NCBI GenBank assembly: GCA_023091735.1
Contig: JALKBU010001258.1
Location: 1 to 13,576 of the forward strand
Reading direction: 5' to 3'
DNA from: Trichomonas tenax
Lineage: Eukaryota > Parabasalia > Trichomonadida > Trichomonadidae
Length of the DNA: 13,576 bases
The translations under genes were made by a program, and so were the position numbers. Below are positions 1 to 8,434 of this stretch, one piece after another; positions within the stretch are counted from its first letter, which is position 1; each line of letters opens with the position of its first letter. The notes below the pieces were generated by a model that saw only the letters and a list, made by a program, of their open reading frames with translations, made no database searches and was not told the origin of the DNA.

Positions 1-1
1 T

Positions 2-1537
2 AATAAATTATATCCTCGTTACGGTGTGTTATTAAATTATATAAATCAAGTTATAAAAGATAATAATATAATATTTGAAGGTACAGAAAGAAATAATGAT
101 TTAACTATTACATTCACAGTTGCTGAGCTATTACGACAGTTATGTTTAATCAACGATAATCTTACATCTTTCACGAAATACCCCGATGATCACGACACTG
201 AATTTTTAGAAGAAACACAAGAACAGACAAATATAAAAGTGGGTAAAATATATACTCAGGTAATAGATATTAATGATAAAGATTTAATGACAGAATTAAA
301 TAATAAGGCAGATGTCAACCATGAACATCAAAATATCGAACGCTTAACGGTTCATGAAATTAAGGGATTTATGAAAGAAGGAAAGGAAGGTAAAACAATT
401 AAAAATGAAGATGGAACTGAAACTATTATACCACCAGAATCTCCTACATATGTCATTCCTGAATTCACTGACAGATTGCAGACAAAGGCTATAATAATTA
501 AAAACAATAATGAGATAATTGATGTTCAACAGTCATTAAACAATAAAGCGGATAAAGTCATAACTGATACGTTGACGTCAAATTTAGCGAATGTCATGAA
601 TAAATTAAATGATAAAGCCGACAAGGAACAATTAGATTATAACATTCATGAACTATCGTCAAGAATTGAACAAGGAATCATTGACGTAAATAATAAATTA
701 AATGATAAAGCATCGACGTTAGATTTGACAGAAGCAGTAAATAAAATTGAAACTAAAGCAGATAAAACAGAAATTCAAAAAGTTAATGATGATGTGCAAA
801 AAATTAATAACACATTACAAACTAAAGCAGATAAAACAGAAATTCAAAAAGTTAATGATGATTTGACTTATAACACTCATGAATTATCATCGAGAATTGA
901 ACAAACGGAACAAGGAATCATTGACGTAAAGAATAAATTAAATGATAAAGCATCGACGTTAGATTTGACAGAAGCATTAAATAAAATTGATACTAAAGCA
1001 GATAAAATTCATACACATGATAGTTTTAATGACCTCAGGGTAAAACAATTAAACATTTATGAAACATTTCGTATCAAAAATCATGAATTATTTAATTTGA
1101 TTTACCCAATTGGTTCGATTTACACGTCAATGTTTAATCAAAACCCCGGGCAATTATTCAGTTTTGGTGAATGGGAGCCAATAGTCGATCGATTCTTATA
1201 TTGCGCTAATTCATCAAGAGAAACAGGAGGAAGTAAAAAGATTTCAGTAAATAACTTACCTTCACACAATCACTACTTTTCAGGTACAACATCAATGGCA
1301 GGAGCTCATACTCATTTAATAAGTAATAGAGGTTATTATGGTTGTGGTAAAGGAGAAAAAGAAACAATTTCGCGTTATGATATTTCAGCAGATCCCAGAG
1401 AATACAACACGGGTTTAATCATTGATCATGCAGGAAGTCACATTCATTCAGTTTACGGAAACACTGCCGACACTGGTTCAGGTACTGATTACATGCCGCC
1501 GTTCATGACTGTTTACGCGTGGTATATGGTTTATTAA
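2..1537 (+). CDS. Phage-type tail-fibre/collar protein, 5' end beyond window
   Basis: The frame is open from base 2. The codon at 26 is GTG, and no upstream stop or ATG is seen, so the true start lies left of the window. About 511 codons are visible. The N-terminal part is polar. The middle (about nt 290-1020) is a coiled-coil shaft with recurring K-A-D/K-A-S units and internal duplications. It ends in an HTHD motif typical of trimeric fibre shafts. The C-terminal part (from nt 1094) has hallmarks of phage tail-collar or baseplate Gp10 C-terminal domains: PIGSIYTS, FGEWEPI, DRFLY, TGGSKK, LPSHNH, further HTH/HIH metal-type histidine motifs, and the closing MPPFMTVYAWYM. Known relatives are receptor-binding or adhesion fibres of bacteriophages. 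Its neighbours are capsid-like relics on the same strand, so I infer a fibre or adhesin of a Maverick-like element. An acquired host surface protein is an alternative. It is intact, unlike the genes after it. Confidence 0.85.
   Translation, partial: NKLYPRYGVLLNYINQVIKDNNIIFEGTERNNDLTITFTVAELLRQLCLINDNLTSFTKYPDDHDTEFLEETQEQTNIKVGKIYTQVIDINDKDLMTELNNKADVNHEHQNIERLTVHEIKGFMKEGKEGKTIKNEDGTETIIPPESPTYVIPEFTDRLQTKAIIIKNNNEIIDVQQSLNNKADKVITDTLTSNLANVMNKLNDKADKEQLDYNIHELSSRIEQGIIDVNNKLNDKASTLDLTEAVNKIETKADKTEIQKVNDDVQKINNTLQTKADKTEIQKVNDDLTYNTHELSSRIEQTEQGIIDVKNKLNDKASTLDLTEALNKIDTKADKIHTHDSFNDLRVKQLNIYETFRIKNHELFNLIYPIGSIYTSMFNQNPGQLFSFGEWEPIVDRFLYCANSSRETGGSKKISVNNLPSHNHYFSGTTSMAGAHTHLISNRGYYGCGKGEKETISRYDISADPREYNTGLIIDHAGSHIHSVYGNTADTGSGTDYMPPFMTVYAWYMVY
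671..976 (+). repeat. Internal duplications in the fibre shaft
   Basis: Two in-frame duplications lie in the shaft coding region. Bases 671-736 recur at 911-976 (offset 240 bp, 80 codons) with one visible mismatch, at 691/931. Bases 752-793 recur exactly at 821-862 (offset 69 bp, 23 codons). Both offsets are multiples of three, so shaft length can change without breaking the frame. The near identity at DNA level implies recent duplication or gene conversion. Confidence 0.9.
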
Positions 1538-1548
1538 TAAAACATTTT

Positions 1549-1762
1549 CCACTAAAATTATTTTTCAAATTTCTGAACTCATAAATTCCTTTCGCTTTCT
1601 TTCATTAGTTAGTTAGTTTGTCATAAATTATTTTAAAAACTGAATAGATTTATCTCATAACCACTAAAATTATTTTTCAAATTTCTTACTTCATAAATTC
1701 CTTTCGCTTTCTTTTCTTAGTTAGTTAGTTTGTCATAAATTATTTTAAAAACTGAATAGATT
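1549..1762. repeat. Tandem repeat, two copies, 112-bp period
   Basis: Copy one is 1549-1650 and copy two 1661-1762, separated by a 10-base spacer (1651-1660). The copies differ only at a few bases (for example near 1576-1581 and 1601-1605). Each holds TTAGTTAGTTAG, a CTTTCGCTTTC pyrimidine stretch and a TCATAAATTA box. It lies directly after the stop codon of the fibre-like gene. The function is unknown; it could be a duplicated 3' flank or part of a terminal repeat of a virus-like element. Confidence 0.9.
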
Positions 1763-1934
1763 CTATAAAGTCAGGAGTTTTAAAATTAATTTTAACGTTA
1801 ATTTTGTAAGAAATTTCAAAAATTTATTCTCTATATGGGGGGAACATATTTTGTAAAACTAACTCTGTTGTCTAAAATATATATCATTAATAAATATTGG
1901 TTTTATAATTTGTGATTTCAGTAATTATATAAAA
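1763..1934. other. AT-rich non-coding interval
   Basis: No gene is recognised between the tandem repeat and the hairpin. The only compositional oddity is a run of six G at 1837-1842 in otherwise AT-rich DNA. Confidence 0.6.
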
Positions 1935-1981
1935 AGATGTTCGCAGAAGCCACGGCGAAGTCGTGGATTATGCGAACATCT
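1935..1981. repeat. Near-palindrome, 20-bp stem with 7-base loop
   Basis: Arm 1935-1954 pairs with 1962-1981 around the loop 1955-1961. The outer 11 bp (AGATGTTCGCA with TGCGAACATCT) are perfect, then G/A mismatch, two A-T pairs, G/A mismatch, then CCACG with CGTGG. Eighteen of 20 positions pair. It is much more GC-rich than its surroundings. The right arm runs into the capsid-like frame, which is first recognisable just inside it. It could be a structured RNA, a protein-binding or replication hairpin, or the scar of a foldback rearrangement that truncated the gene. Confidence 0.85.
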
Positions 1982-2842
1982 CATTACTAACTAACGGATA
2001 TAAGGAAGTTAACTTTGAACTTAATGTTCCTATTGAAGATCTTTTGTGTTTACAAGCTTTCGATATGTTTGTTAATAAAATTATCGGTGAACTTGAATTG
2101 AAGTTTTATCCAAGATCTAAGGGATTAATATGGTGTTCAATATACCCAGAAAAAGTTAAGGATTATAAGTTAATAAGAGAAAATGAATAAAATGATGGTA
2201 TATTTACTAAAAATCCTTCATAATGTTCTACACATCAATTTATTCAGATAAATAATACAGCAAAGGGTATCGTAAAATTTTCTAAAACAACAACTGGTTC
2301 TACTAACGATATAATTCAATATACAGCAACACCAGGAAATCTTAAGTTAATGGTTAATAATATGTCCGTCACAATGCTTAAGTCCAATATGTTCGGATTT
2401 AATATTACCGATAATGCTTTATCATTAATTCGTAACCAATTATCAAATTCACCATTAATTATTCCATCACAAGAATTAGAATATAACGCATTTCCATTAG
2501 CTGCTACAGAAGCTGGTGTCCAATCAACAGTTAACATGCCATTGAATAACGTAACATGTATTTCAGTAATGGAAATTCCAATGTGAAAGATCTAACACAA
2601 GTTATACATTTGATGGTTTTGATAGTGATGGCCAAAATGTTTCTATACAATTTAGAGGACAAACAATTTATTCAAGTGATAACAATACATATTATAAAGT
2701 TATTGATGGTTATTCTCCATAAATTATATCTAAGCCACCACCACCACAAATATGGTTATGTCACGATACATATTTCCTAGCCGCACCAGGTATACTTCAG
2801 TATATGAAGACTAGTAGTCCACAAGATTCACAAGCATCATAA
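1963..2842 (+). pseudogene. Broken capsid-like (double jelly-roll-type) gene relic
   Basis: One frame is open from 1933 to an in-frame TAA at 2188-2190. The same frame meets another TAA at 2221-2223 and is then open from 2224 to TGA at 2584-2586. Coding character then continues in a different frame from 2582 through a TAA at 2720-2722 to a final TAA at 2840-2842. There is no initiating ATG, so the 5' end is missing and the reading begins at the hairpin. Visible motifs include VPIEDLLCLQAFDMF, GELELKFYPRSKG and WCSIYP in the first part, and PPPPQIWLCHDTYF near the end. These resemble beta-strand-rich capsid proteins of trichomonad Maverick/Polinton elements. I infer this from general resemblance without a search. 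At least three stops and one frameshift show it is dead. Confidence 0.55.
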
Positions 2843-2893
2843 AATAATTTCAAAAATAATTTAGATAAATAATTAATTTTTATTTTTATTAAA

Positions 2894-3289
2894 ATGTTTA
2901 ACGAAAATTGTTCAGAAAATATTACTAAAACATATTTATGGTATCACAAACCTGATAGAAATTTAGTTGAAGAAGTAACAATTAACTTACCACCGGAATT
3001 TTCAGCAAGCAAAAATCGTAAATATATAATTGTGGAAGATATTAAAGTATTTGTTGGAAAATATTGGCCGAATACTGTAGCACATGCTGATTTCGTAGAA
3101 CGCGATAAATATTTTGATTCTGATATTTGTGTCTGTAATAGTACCTAAGCTAGACATTTATCAAAATATGAGATAATTTGACCATTAAGAAGTTTCACAA
3201 TGTGGTTTACAAATCCATACGGTGAAAAAGAAACACAAATTAAAGCATTAATTGCTAGATTTTTATTAGTTTATTTTCTAATAAATATT
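2894..3289 (+). pseudogene. Small virus-like gene with two in-frame stops
   Basis: ATG at 2894 follows the capsid-like relic by 51 bases. The frame is open to TAA at 3146-3148, passes TGA at 3179-3181, and stays coding-like through MWFTNPYGEKETQIKAL to about 3280, roughly 130 codons in all. It starts MFNENCSENITKTY and alternates hydrophobic and polar residues as in beta-strands. The closing WFTNPYG...ARFLLVYF pattern is reminiscent of small single jelly-roll (minor capsid-type) proteins. That assignment is inference only. It keeps one frame throughout, so decay is recent compared with the preceding relic. Confidence 0.5.
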
Positions 3290-3393
3290 ATGTCGCGTGA
3301 ACAATTGTTCGCAGTCCAATCAACTGGTCCAGGACTTCCAACATTCAATATCTTACAATTACAACAGGAAATAGCTAACAATCAAATTACAGA
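3290..3393 (+). pseudogene. 5' fragment of a further virus-like gene
   Basis: An ATG at 3290 (MSREQLFAVQSTGPGLPTF) opens a frame in phase with the preceding gene, close behind its inferred end, as in tightly packed virus-like operons. About 35 codons of polar, Q/N-rich coding sequence follow, to NNQITDK. The frame then runs into the inverted-repeat element that begins at 3394 and stops at TAA (3422-3424). No continuation is recognised beyond the element. The product is unknown. Confidence 0.45.
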
Positions 3394-3494
3394 TAAGCTC
3401 TGTGTGTTATTCTCCCAAAAATAATGATGATTCTTTTTTGCGCGGCTAAATTTGACATGTTTATTAAATTGAGAAGAATAACATACAGAGCTTA
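3394..3494. mobile_element. 101-bp inverted-repeat (MITE-like) element
   Basis: Arms 3394-3413 and 3475-3494 match at 19 of 20 bases when inverted (TAAGCTCTGTGTGTTATTCT against TAAGCTCTGTATGTTATTCT). The element cuts into a coding frame from the left. The loop contains CTTTTTTGCGCGG at 3433-3445, also found upstream of the SAS-6 gene. No clear target-site duplication is visible apart from a possible TA. It may be a small non-autonomous element, or a palindromic end of something larger. Confidence 0.6.
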
Positions 3495-5450
3495 TGTGTG
3501 AACACTTGGAATACTTTTTTTCATAAAAGCTAAAAAAGCATATTTGTGATTAGATTTAATTATTTATCATCGACAACAACCTATTTTACGTTATAAAAAG
3601 GCTATACAATGTGAATATATTATAATGAGTAAAGCACATCATGGCAAATCAATGTTTTTGATGCAAGATATATCTAATATTTTAATGAAATATAGACTTT
3701 GTTAACTAATTCTTTAAAATATCATGCACAACAGGATTTTGTACATTAAGGTTCAATAACTTAACAAGAAGTTAATCCAGTGAGTTAAAAAAACGAGTTT
3801 CGCCGACTTTGCGTATCAATTTTAGACAAGCCCAAGTTTTTGATTTCTCTGGATTTAATATTTCCTTATGTGACTTCAACACTATTATATACAAAGGCAT
3901 AAAAATCAAAGAGCTATTTAAAAATATATGTTATCGTTAAATAATATCCGAATATTAGAATTCATTCCAAAAATGTAATATTTTAACCTAAAACACTAAA
4001 AGTATTGTTTTATATACGCTATAAAATAAGAATAGCAAATTAGAATATGCTAGAAAGTTGTAGATTACGAGAAAGCTATTTTTTAGTCCCAAAATTCCAG
4101 GTCCCTAGCATATACATTTTATGCTGTTTTGAATTGATTTTGGTCCGCCGATTTTGAGTTTCTCGTATGACGAATCTCATTATCTAAAATGTATGCGATA
4201 AAAATCATGTTCTTATGCTTTGAATTACAAAGCGTAATTGAATAAAAAGTTTATAAATTTTGAAACTATGTATATTCTAATGAAAGTAGTAATAAACACG
4301 ACAATCTCTAAATATCCAACCTTACAGCAGTCATTAGACAGTATTTATGGAATTACATTCGGCATATTTTTAGTTGTTAGTAGTTAAATGCGAAATAACA
4401 TTTTTTGCCATTTTGCCGTGTAAAAAAATGTAAACTTGCTGTTTTTGTCATAATACTATTAAAAACTTGATATTTCCAATGATTCCAACTCCCTGATTAT
4501 TACAAATAGAAGTCAACATGCGTACTAGAAAATGATGCATATGGGACAGCAAATATATGGTAAGAATTTGAGACAATTCTCTTGGATTTGGCTTCTATGA
4601 CCTACCTCTCCCCAAAGTATCGACGCTAAAAATATTCGCATATTCATGGTAAGTTTACAGCAAATACATATTTTTTTACTCCAATATGTTATTATGCATC
4701 TATAATTGAATCAACTTGACGTTATGGTTAACTTTTGTTCTTGACCATGGACATTGAAATCTTGGATCAATTTTTTTATGCAAACTCAAATAGAAGTTGT
4801 ACTACCTTCTGCAATATATATATTAATTAATAATTCATGTGACCAGACCATTTCACAATTCAAACTTACCGGAAATTCATGGCAACCTTTTTTTTAAACT
4901 TAAGATCGATTGCAACATGTGGGATAGTTCAATAATATATAGACAAACTTCAATATACTTTCATTTAATGAGTAAATGATCCAATTCGCAATTTTTTTTT
5001 TTTAATTTTTGCTCGAAACTCATTGATTAAGCATTTAAGCTTCAAATATGAATCCAAGTTTTGCAATGCATTCTTGTGATAATAAAATCAGAGAATGAAA
5101 CTGTAATTCTAAATCTTGGAATGATAAATCTTTCAAATTTCTAGCTATTGTTTCTATATGTGCTCAAACTTATGCTAGATACATGGTAATTTATTGATAA
5201 TAGAGACATTACTGTATTAAAAAAATATATTAAAGAAAATAAAATAAAATACGTAGCAGATCAAAGAGCATTGCCAAAAATAACATAGTGTAGCATATCA
5301 TAAATAAAAAACATTTATATAGCTTTGAATTAAGACCAAAATAAAATCCTAATTCATATAAATTGCATTATAATCAATTATTTGGATTCTATATCAATCT
5401 ACTCCAATAGCCAAACATATAATATCTCTGATATTCTGATAAAACCATTC
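3495..5450. other. Decayed interval, short coding-like relics only
   Basis: There is no intact gene in about 2 kb. On the + strand three short frames have a coding-like flavour: 3625-3705 (starts MSKAHHGKSMFLMQ), 3776-3940 (54 codons, includes KRVSPTLRINFRQAQVFDF) and 4262-4387 (includes KYPTLQQSLDSIYGITF). None is long enough to assign. The GKS in the first is not enough to claim a P-loop ATPase. The remainder is AT-rich with frequent stops in all frames. Confidence 0.5.
4066..4167. repeat. Possible foldback sequence of about 100 bp
   Basis: TACGAGAAA (4066-4074) faces its inverse TTTCTCGTA (4159-4167). A nested CCAAAAT/ATTTTGG pair lies inside (near 4089 and 4136). A partly overlapping inverted pair, GCATATACATTTTA (4108-4121) with TAAAATGTATGC (4185-4196), lies just beyond. 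Both are imperfect. In AT-rich DNA this could be an eroded MITE or chance. Confidence 0.35.
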
Positions 5451-5843
5451 TTAGATGAAATCAAGAACTTTTGTCGAATAAAGTTTCGAAACTTTTGCAT
5501 AAAGTCGATTTAAAGCACTTGCACCAAGGCTTTCCATACAAATATATGCGCTGTGACCCTGATCGAACACTTGACAAAGACTTGCATATTTCAATGCGTT
5601 GCTGCGGTTGAATTTAATGCTATATCTCTTGCAATGCTCACGAATATAGAGCATAGCGTCCATACTAGTCCTGAATTTGCTTCCATTACTATCTTTTATT
5701 GAAAATGGAATCAAAACTTCCCTCACCCTGTGATACTCCATCTGCTTGAAAGGAAATGACAAACTTCCAAGCGGTTTCATTTCGTGCGTCTTCTCCTTCT
5801 TGCTCTGGCTCTCAGCAATTTCATGATCTTGTTTATTCAACAT
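5451..5843 (-). CDS. Hypothetical protein, 130 aa
   Basis: The start is ATG at 5843. The frame is open further upstream (to 5906), but that part is made of the repeated initiator motifs and has no ATG. The product begins MLNKQDHEIAESQSKKEKTH, a charged N-terminus of about 25 residues. A compact basic part follows with FPFKQMEYHRVREVLIPF, MDAMLYIREHCKRYSIKF and a C-terminal helical segment LNRLYAKVSKLYSTK. No signal peptide, membrane segment or known motif was seen, and I do not recognise the family. Base composition (less AT-rich than the flanks), the strong promoter-like leader of about 16 nt and the isolation of this frame in decayed DNA argue that it is a real gene. It could also be the surviving 3' part of a mobile-element gene. 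Confidence 0.6.
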   Translation of the reverse strand: MLNKQDHEIAESQSKKEKTHEMKPLGSLSFPFKQMEYHRVREVLIPFSIKDSNGSKFRTSMDAMLYIREHCKRYSIKFNRSNALKYASLCQVFDQGHSAYICMESLGASALNRLYAKVSKLYSTKVLDFI

Positions 5844-5850
5844 TTTATCC

Positions 5851-5920
5851 TTTAAAAAGTGATTGGCGCTTTTTAAAAGTGAATCAGGCGGCTTTAAAAG
5901 TGACAAATATTAAAAAGTGA
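5851..5920 (-). promoter_or_regulatory. Array of four TCACTTTT initiator-like motifs
   Basis: Read on the - strand, TCACTTTT followed by A/T-rich bases ends at 5920, 5903, 5882 and 5862, giving spacings of 17, 21 and 20 bases. The trichomonad Inr is TCA-Y-T/W with A as +1, and all four fit. The proximal copy would give a 16-nt leader before ATG 5843, which is typical. Between copies lie AAGCCGCC and AAGCGCCAA, small GC islands in AT-rich DNA. Confidence 0.65.
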
Positions 5921-6660
5921 GAGACAGTTTTATTCAATTAAATTTTGAATGGATATCAATTTTAAAAATTGACCCAAAATCGTTGTCATTATTATCGCTT
6001 TTATATATATGTTTGAAATTTTAAGGAAAATTCTGTTCAGTGTAAGCTTTTTTCTTTTTGGCCAAAACATTGGAATTAGGGGTATTTTTATATACTAATC
6101 AATAATTTATCATTAAAAATCAATTTTAATTTTGCTGTAAAATTGTTTTACATTTTTTGAATACAAAAATCATTATTTAGAATATTTTGTTATTTACAGT
6201 CACTCCAATTTTAGTTTGTTTTCGTATTTATTGTATAAACTCTTTAATCTGACGTAAATACCATCGATTTTGGCTTTTCTTTTGTAATAATTTATCCTAT
6301 AGTACATTTTATTAAGCCTTATATATGGATAACGATTTGCCATCAAAATATCGAAATCGTTGAGAAACAAAGATCATATTGTTTATAATTATAATTACAC
6401 ATAAAGTTTTTCATACAATTTTCTGCTTTTAAGATATTTTTCGAATCTCAATTTTGAATTTCAAACATTATTATGTTCTACCTTTTAAAAATAGGTCTAA
6501 ACACAGAATGTTTCCAATTGATATTACAGTCAATAAATGATTCTTTAATTTGAATGAAGTTTTTGAATTTCATTTTCACAACACTATATGAAGTACATTT
6601 CAAGCTCTATTTTATATAGAAATACAATATATAATGTTTTCTTTTCAGTTACCAAAACAA
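5921..6660. other. AT-rich interval without recognisable gene
   Basis: No open frame with coding character, no clear inverted repeat and no RNA gene was seen here. It separates the - strand gene from the ankyrin-type relic on the + strand. Confidence 0.5.
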
Positions 6661-7037
6661 AAACAGACAAAATGGTTAAATATGGAGCTCCAAAAATTCG
6701 ACAAAATAATGTATGACATTTATAAGCGATATCAAATCCTTTGAACGCTCCAAGAACAACATAGAATTCAATTTGTCGGATGCATATATGAGAGGTCAAA
6801 AATGTAAATCGAAGTTTGTTCACTAATATTGGTCCTCCAGAGTTAACTTGCACTTACATTTTTGGCATTGATGACAATTTGGAATTTAATTTTAGAACGA
6901 TTCAATCAAATTTTTCTCCATTCATCTATCATCAATATATAAATTAATGGTTAATGAAACACATTCCCTCAATGATATTTCATTAATTGAAGAAACGTTC
7001 ATCAACCAATCGAAGAAAATTATTATGGATATTATAG

Positions 7038-7075
7038 GGTGACCCAAGGAAGTGTAGCATCTCAAGCTAGGATTA
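7038..7075 (+). repeat. Left terminal inverted repeat
   Basis: It begins GGTGACCCAAGG and continues through GTGTAGCATC to GGATTAA. It pairs with 8211-8246 apart from one substitution, a two-base indel and minor differences near the inner edge. Confidence 0.85.
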
Positions 7076-7278
7076 ACTTTAAATCGATTTGAAGATACTC
7101 ATATATAGCTTCCATAATATAGCTAAGACTATTTTAGTTTGGGAATTTTTGCTAGCTTCCATATTGAGTTAGATAGTGTTTTATGCAAAGAAAATGCATT
7201 TAAAATTGTTTTACGTTTAATTTTTTTTTTCCATTTTTAAATGTAACTCAACTCAATTGTGCTTTTTCTCTCAAATAA

Positions 7279-7705
7279 AGTCTGATATCCGTGGATGCAT
7301 TCATTTTAATCGATCATACACTAGGTAAAGAAGCTGTTGGTTACTCAACTTCCACTAAATACCTAACACAGCAGAAGTTTCCTAATGACACAATGGATCC
7401 GGACGAAAATCTGTCAAAAATGGTGCCAGCTTTAGCTTACTTGAATGAATTCACTTATATCTCACAATAAGAGATTGAGAAAAAGATTTATATTCTTTGG
7501 GAAGCTGTTTGAAGATATTTTCATAGAAGTTTTGGCTTCTACATTAAATTCTTCTTTTGGTGCCATGCACCATAAATCAACCTCAGAAAAAAACTTCCTG
7601 AAAAATGTTCTCGATATCATTACCGAGCTCATCATGCAACAGATATTTGAGAGAGCCATATTCCACATCCTTGAAGAGCCGCTATTTGATTTGCCGACAA
7701 ATTAG
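7279..7705 (+). pseudogene. Coding relic inside the transposon, function unknown
   Basis: A 63-codon frame at 7279-7470 (SVDAFILIDHTLGKEAVGY, later LSKMVPALAYLNEF) overlaps an ATG-started 86-codon frame at 7445-7705 (IFFGKLFEDIFIEVLAS, ITELIMQQIFERAIFHIL). Joining them needs only one frameshift near 7460. The second is helix-rich. A further 73-codon frame at 7939-8160 may be a later piece. I cannot match any to a transposase. They may be transposase remains or captured host sequence. Confidence 0.35.
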
Positions 7706-8210
7706 TAAATTGTATTGCTATCTTGTGAATCTGCACCACCAACAAGGCAAAAGCATTTAACCGACTAAAATAAGGTTATTTGATAATTGCCCAGCAATAC
7801 CTATAATACACTTCATTTATATCCTTCAAAGTGGAACTACAATTAATAACAACTTGTGTATTAATCAAAGACTACAATTAATTATCAACACTATATATGA
7901 TATAGAGATATCTCATGAAAACAATCTAACCGTGCTTTTTGAAAATGAAAATCAGTATTGGCAAAAAGGGAACATCTTTTTTGAATGCTAATAGCATATT
8001 CAAAGTTCCGAATTTAGTTTTCTCATCAAAAATTAGTTCAATAGGATTTTTCCTATTTATCTATATCGAAAATCAGCTCAGAAGTCAAATATTCAAGGTT
8101 ACGAATGGTCTTCTTCAAAAGCTAGAACAAATTTTCACCGATTATTCATCATGGTTATAAAATGTATTTTTCATGCTCTTTATCATTGTATCAATAGAAT
8201 TAAACAATTC

Positions 8211-8246
8211 TTATCCTAACTTGATGCTACACTTCGTTGGGTCACC
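8211..8246 (-). repeat. Right terminal inverted repeat
   Basis: Read inverted, it begins GGTGACCCAACG and ends GTTAGGATAA. It is followed by T and the duplicated target ATATTATAG. Confidence 0.85.
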
Positions 8247-8434
8247 TATATTATAGGCCAAGCAGCACTTCGTGGAAGTATGACAGTTTGTTGCAAATGG
8301 TAATTCAATGAAACACTCAGCTTCAATTTCATCAATGGTTCAAAATTAACATCAGTTTGGTGCCCAGAACCTGAAACTTGTTGAAGGTTATTTGAACAGG
8401 ATTTGATGGTGGCAAATATATTGTCATATTTCTG

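Larger units (their letters stand above)
7038..8246. mobile_element. DNA transposon, 1,209 bp, TIRs and 9-10-bp target duplication
   Basis: The left end (7038-7075) and the right end (8211-8246, inverted) share GGTGACCCAA, one mismatch, then GAAGTGTAGCATC, a two-base indel and an AAG-TAGGAT tail. The flanks carry ATATTATAG at 7029-7037 and 8248-8256, a 9-bp direct repeat, or 10 bp with one mismatch (G/T) at its outer base. The surrounding frame reads through the inferred empty site. Duplications of this length occur with Mutator-like (MULE) and, at 8-9 bp, Merlin-type elements; MULEs are known in Trichomonas. No full transposase frame or DDE motif is visible, so it is either non-autonomous or decayed. 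Confidence 0.85.

Noticed and set aside
344..529. - strand open frame of 61 codons inside the fibre gene
   Set aside because: Antisense to a clear, long coding region with strong domain motifs.
1935..1981. Self-cleaving ribozyme
   Set aside because: The hairpin lacks the hammerhead core (CUGANGA and GAAA) and I see no twister-type conserved core.
2316..2537. - strand open frame of 73 codons
   Set aside because: Antisense to the capsid-like relic, whose + frame has the coding character.
2556..2780. + strand open frame of 74 codons
   Set aside because: The neighbouring frame (from 2582) carries the capsid-like C-terminal part; this one is a shadow with low-complexity residues.
3625..3705. 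P-loop packaging ATPase start (HHGKSMF)
   Set aside because: Only 26 codons and no full GxxxxGK[ST] motif.
6584..6853. - strand open frame of 89 codons
   Set aside because: It starts with GTG, has no initiator motif, and lies antisense to the ankyrin-type relic pieces.
7462..7668. - strand open frame of 68 codons inside the transposon
   Set aside because: Antisense to the longer ATG-started + frame; Met/Ser/Phe-rich composition of a shadow.
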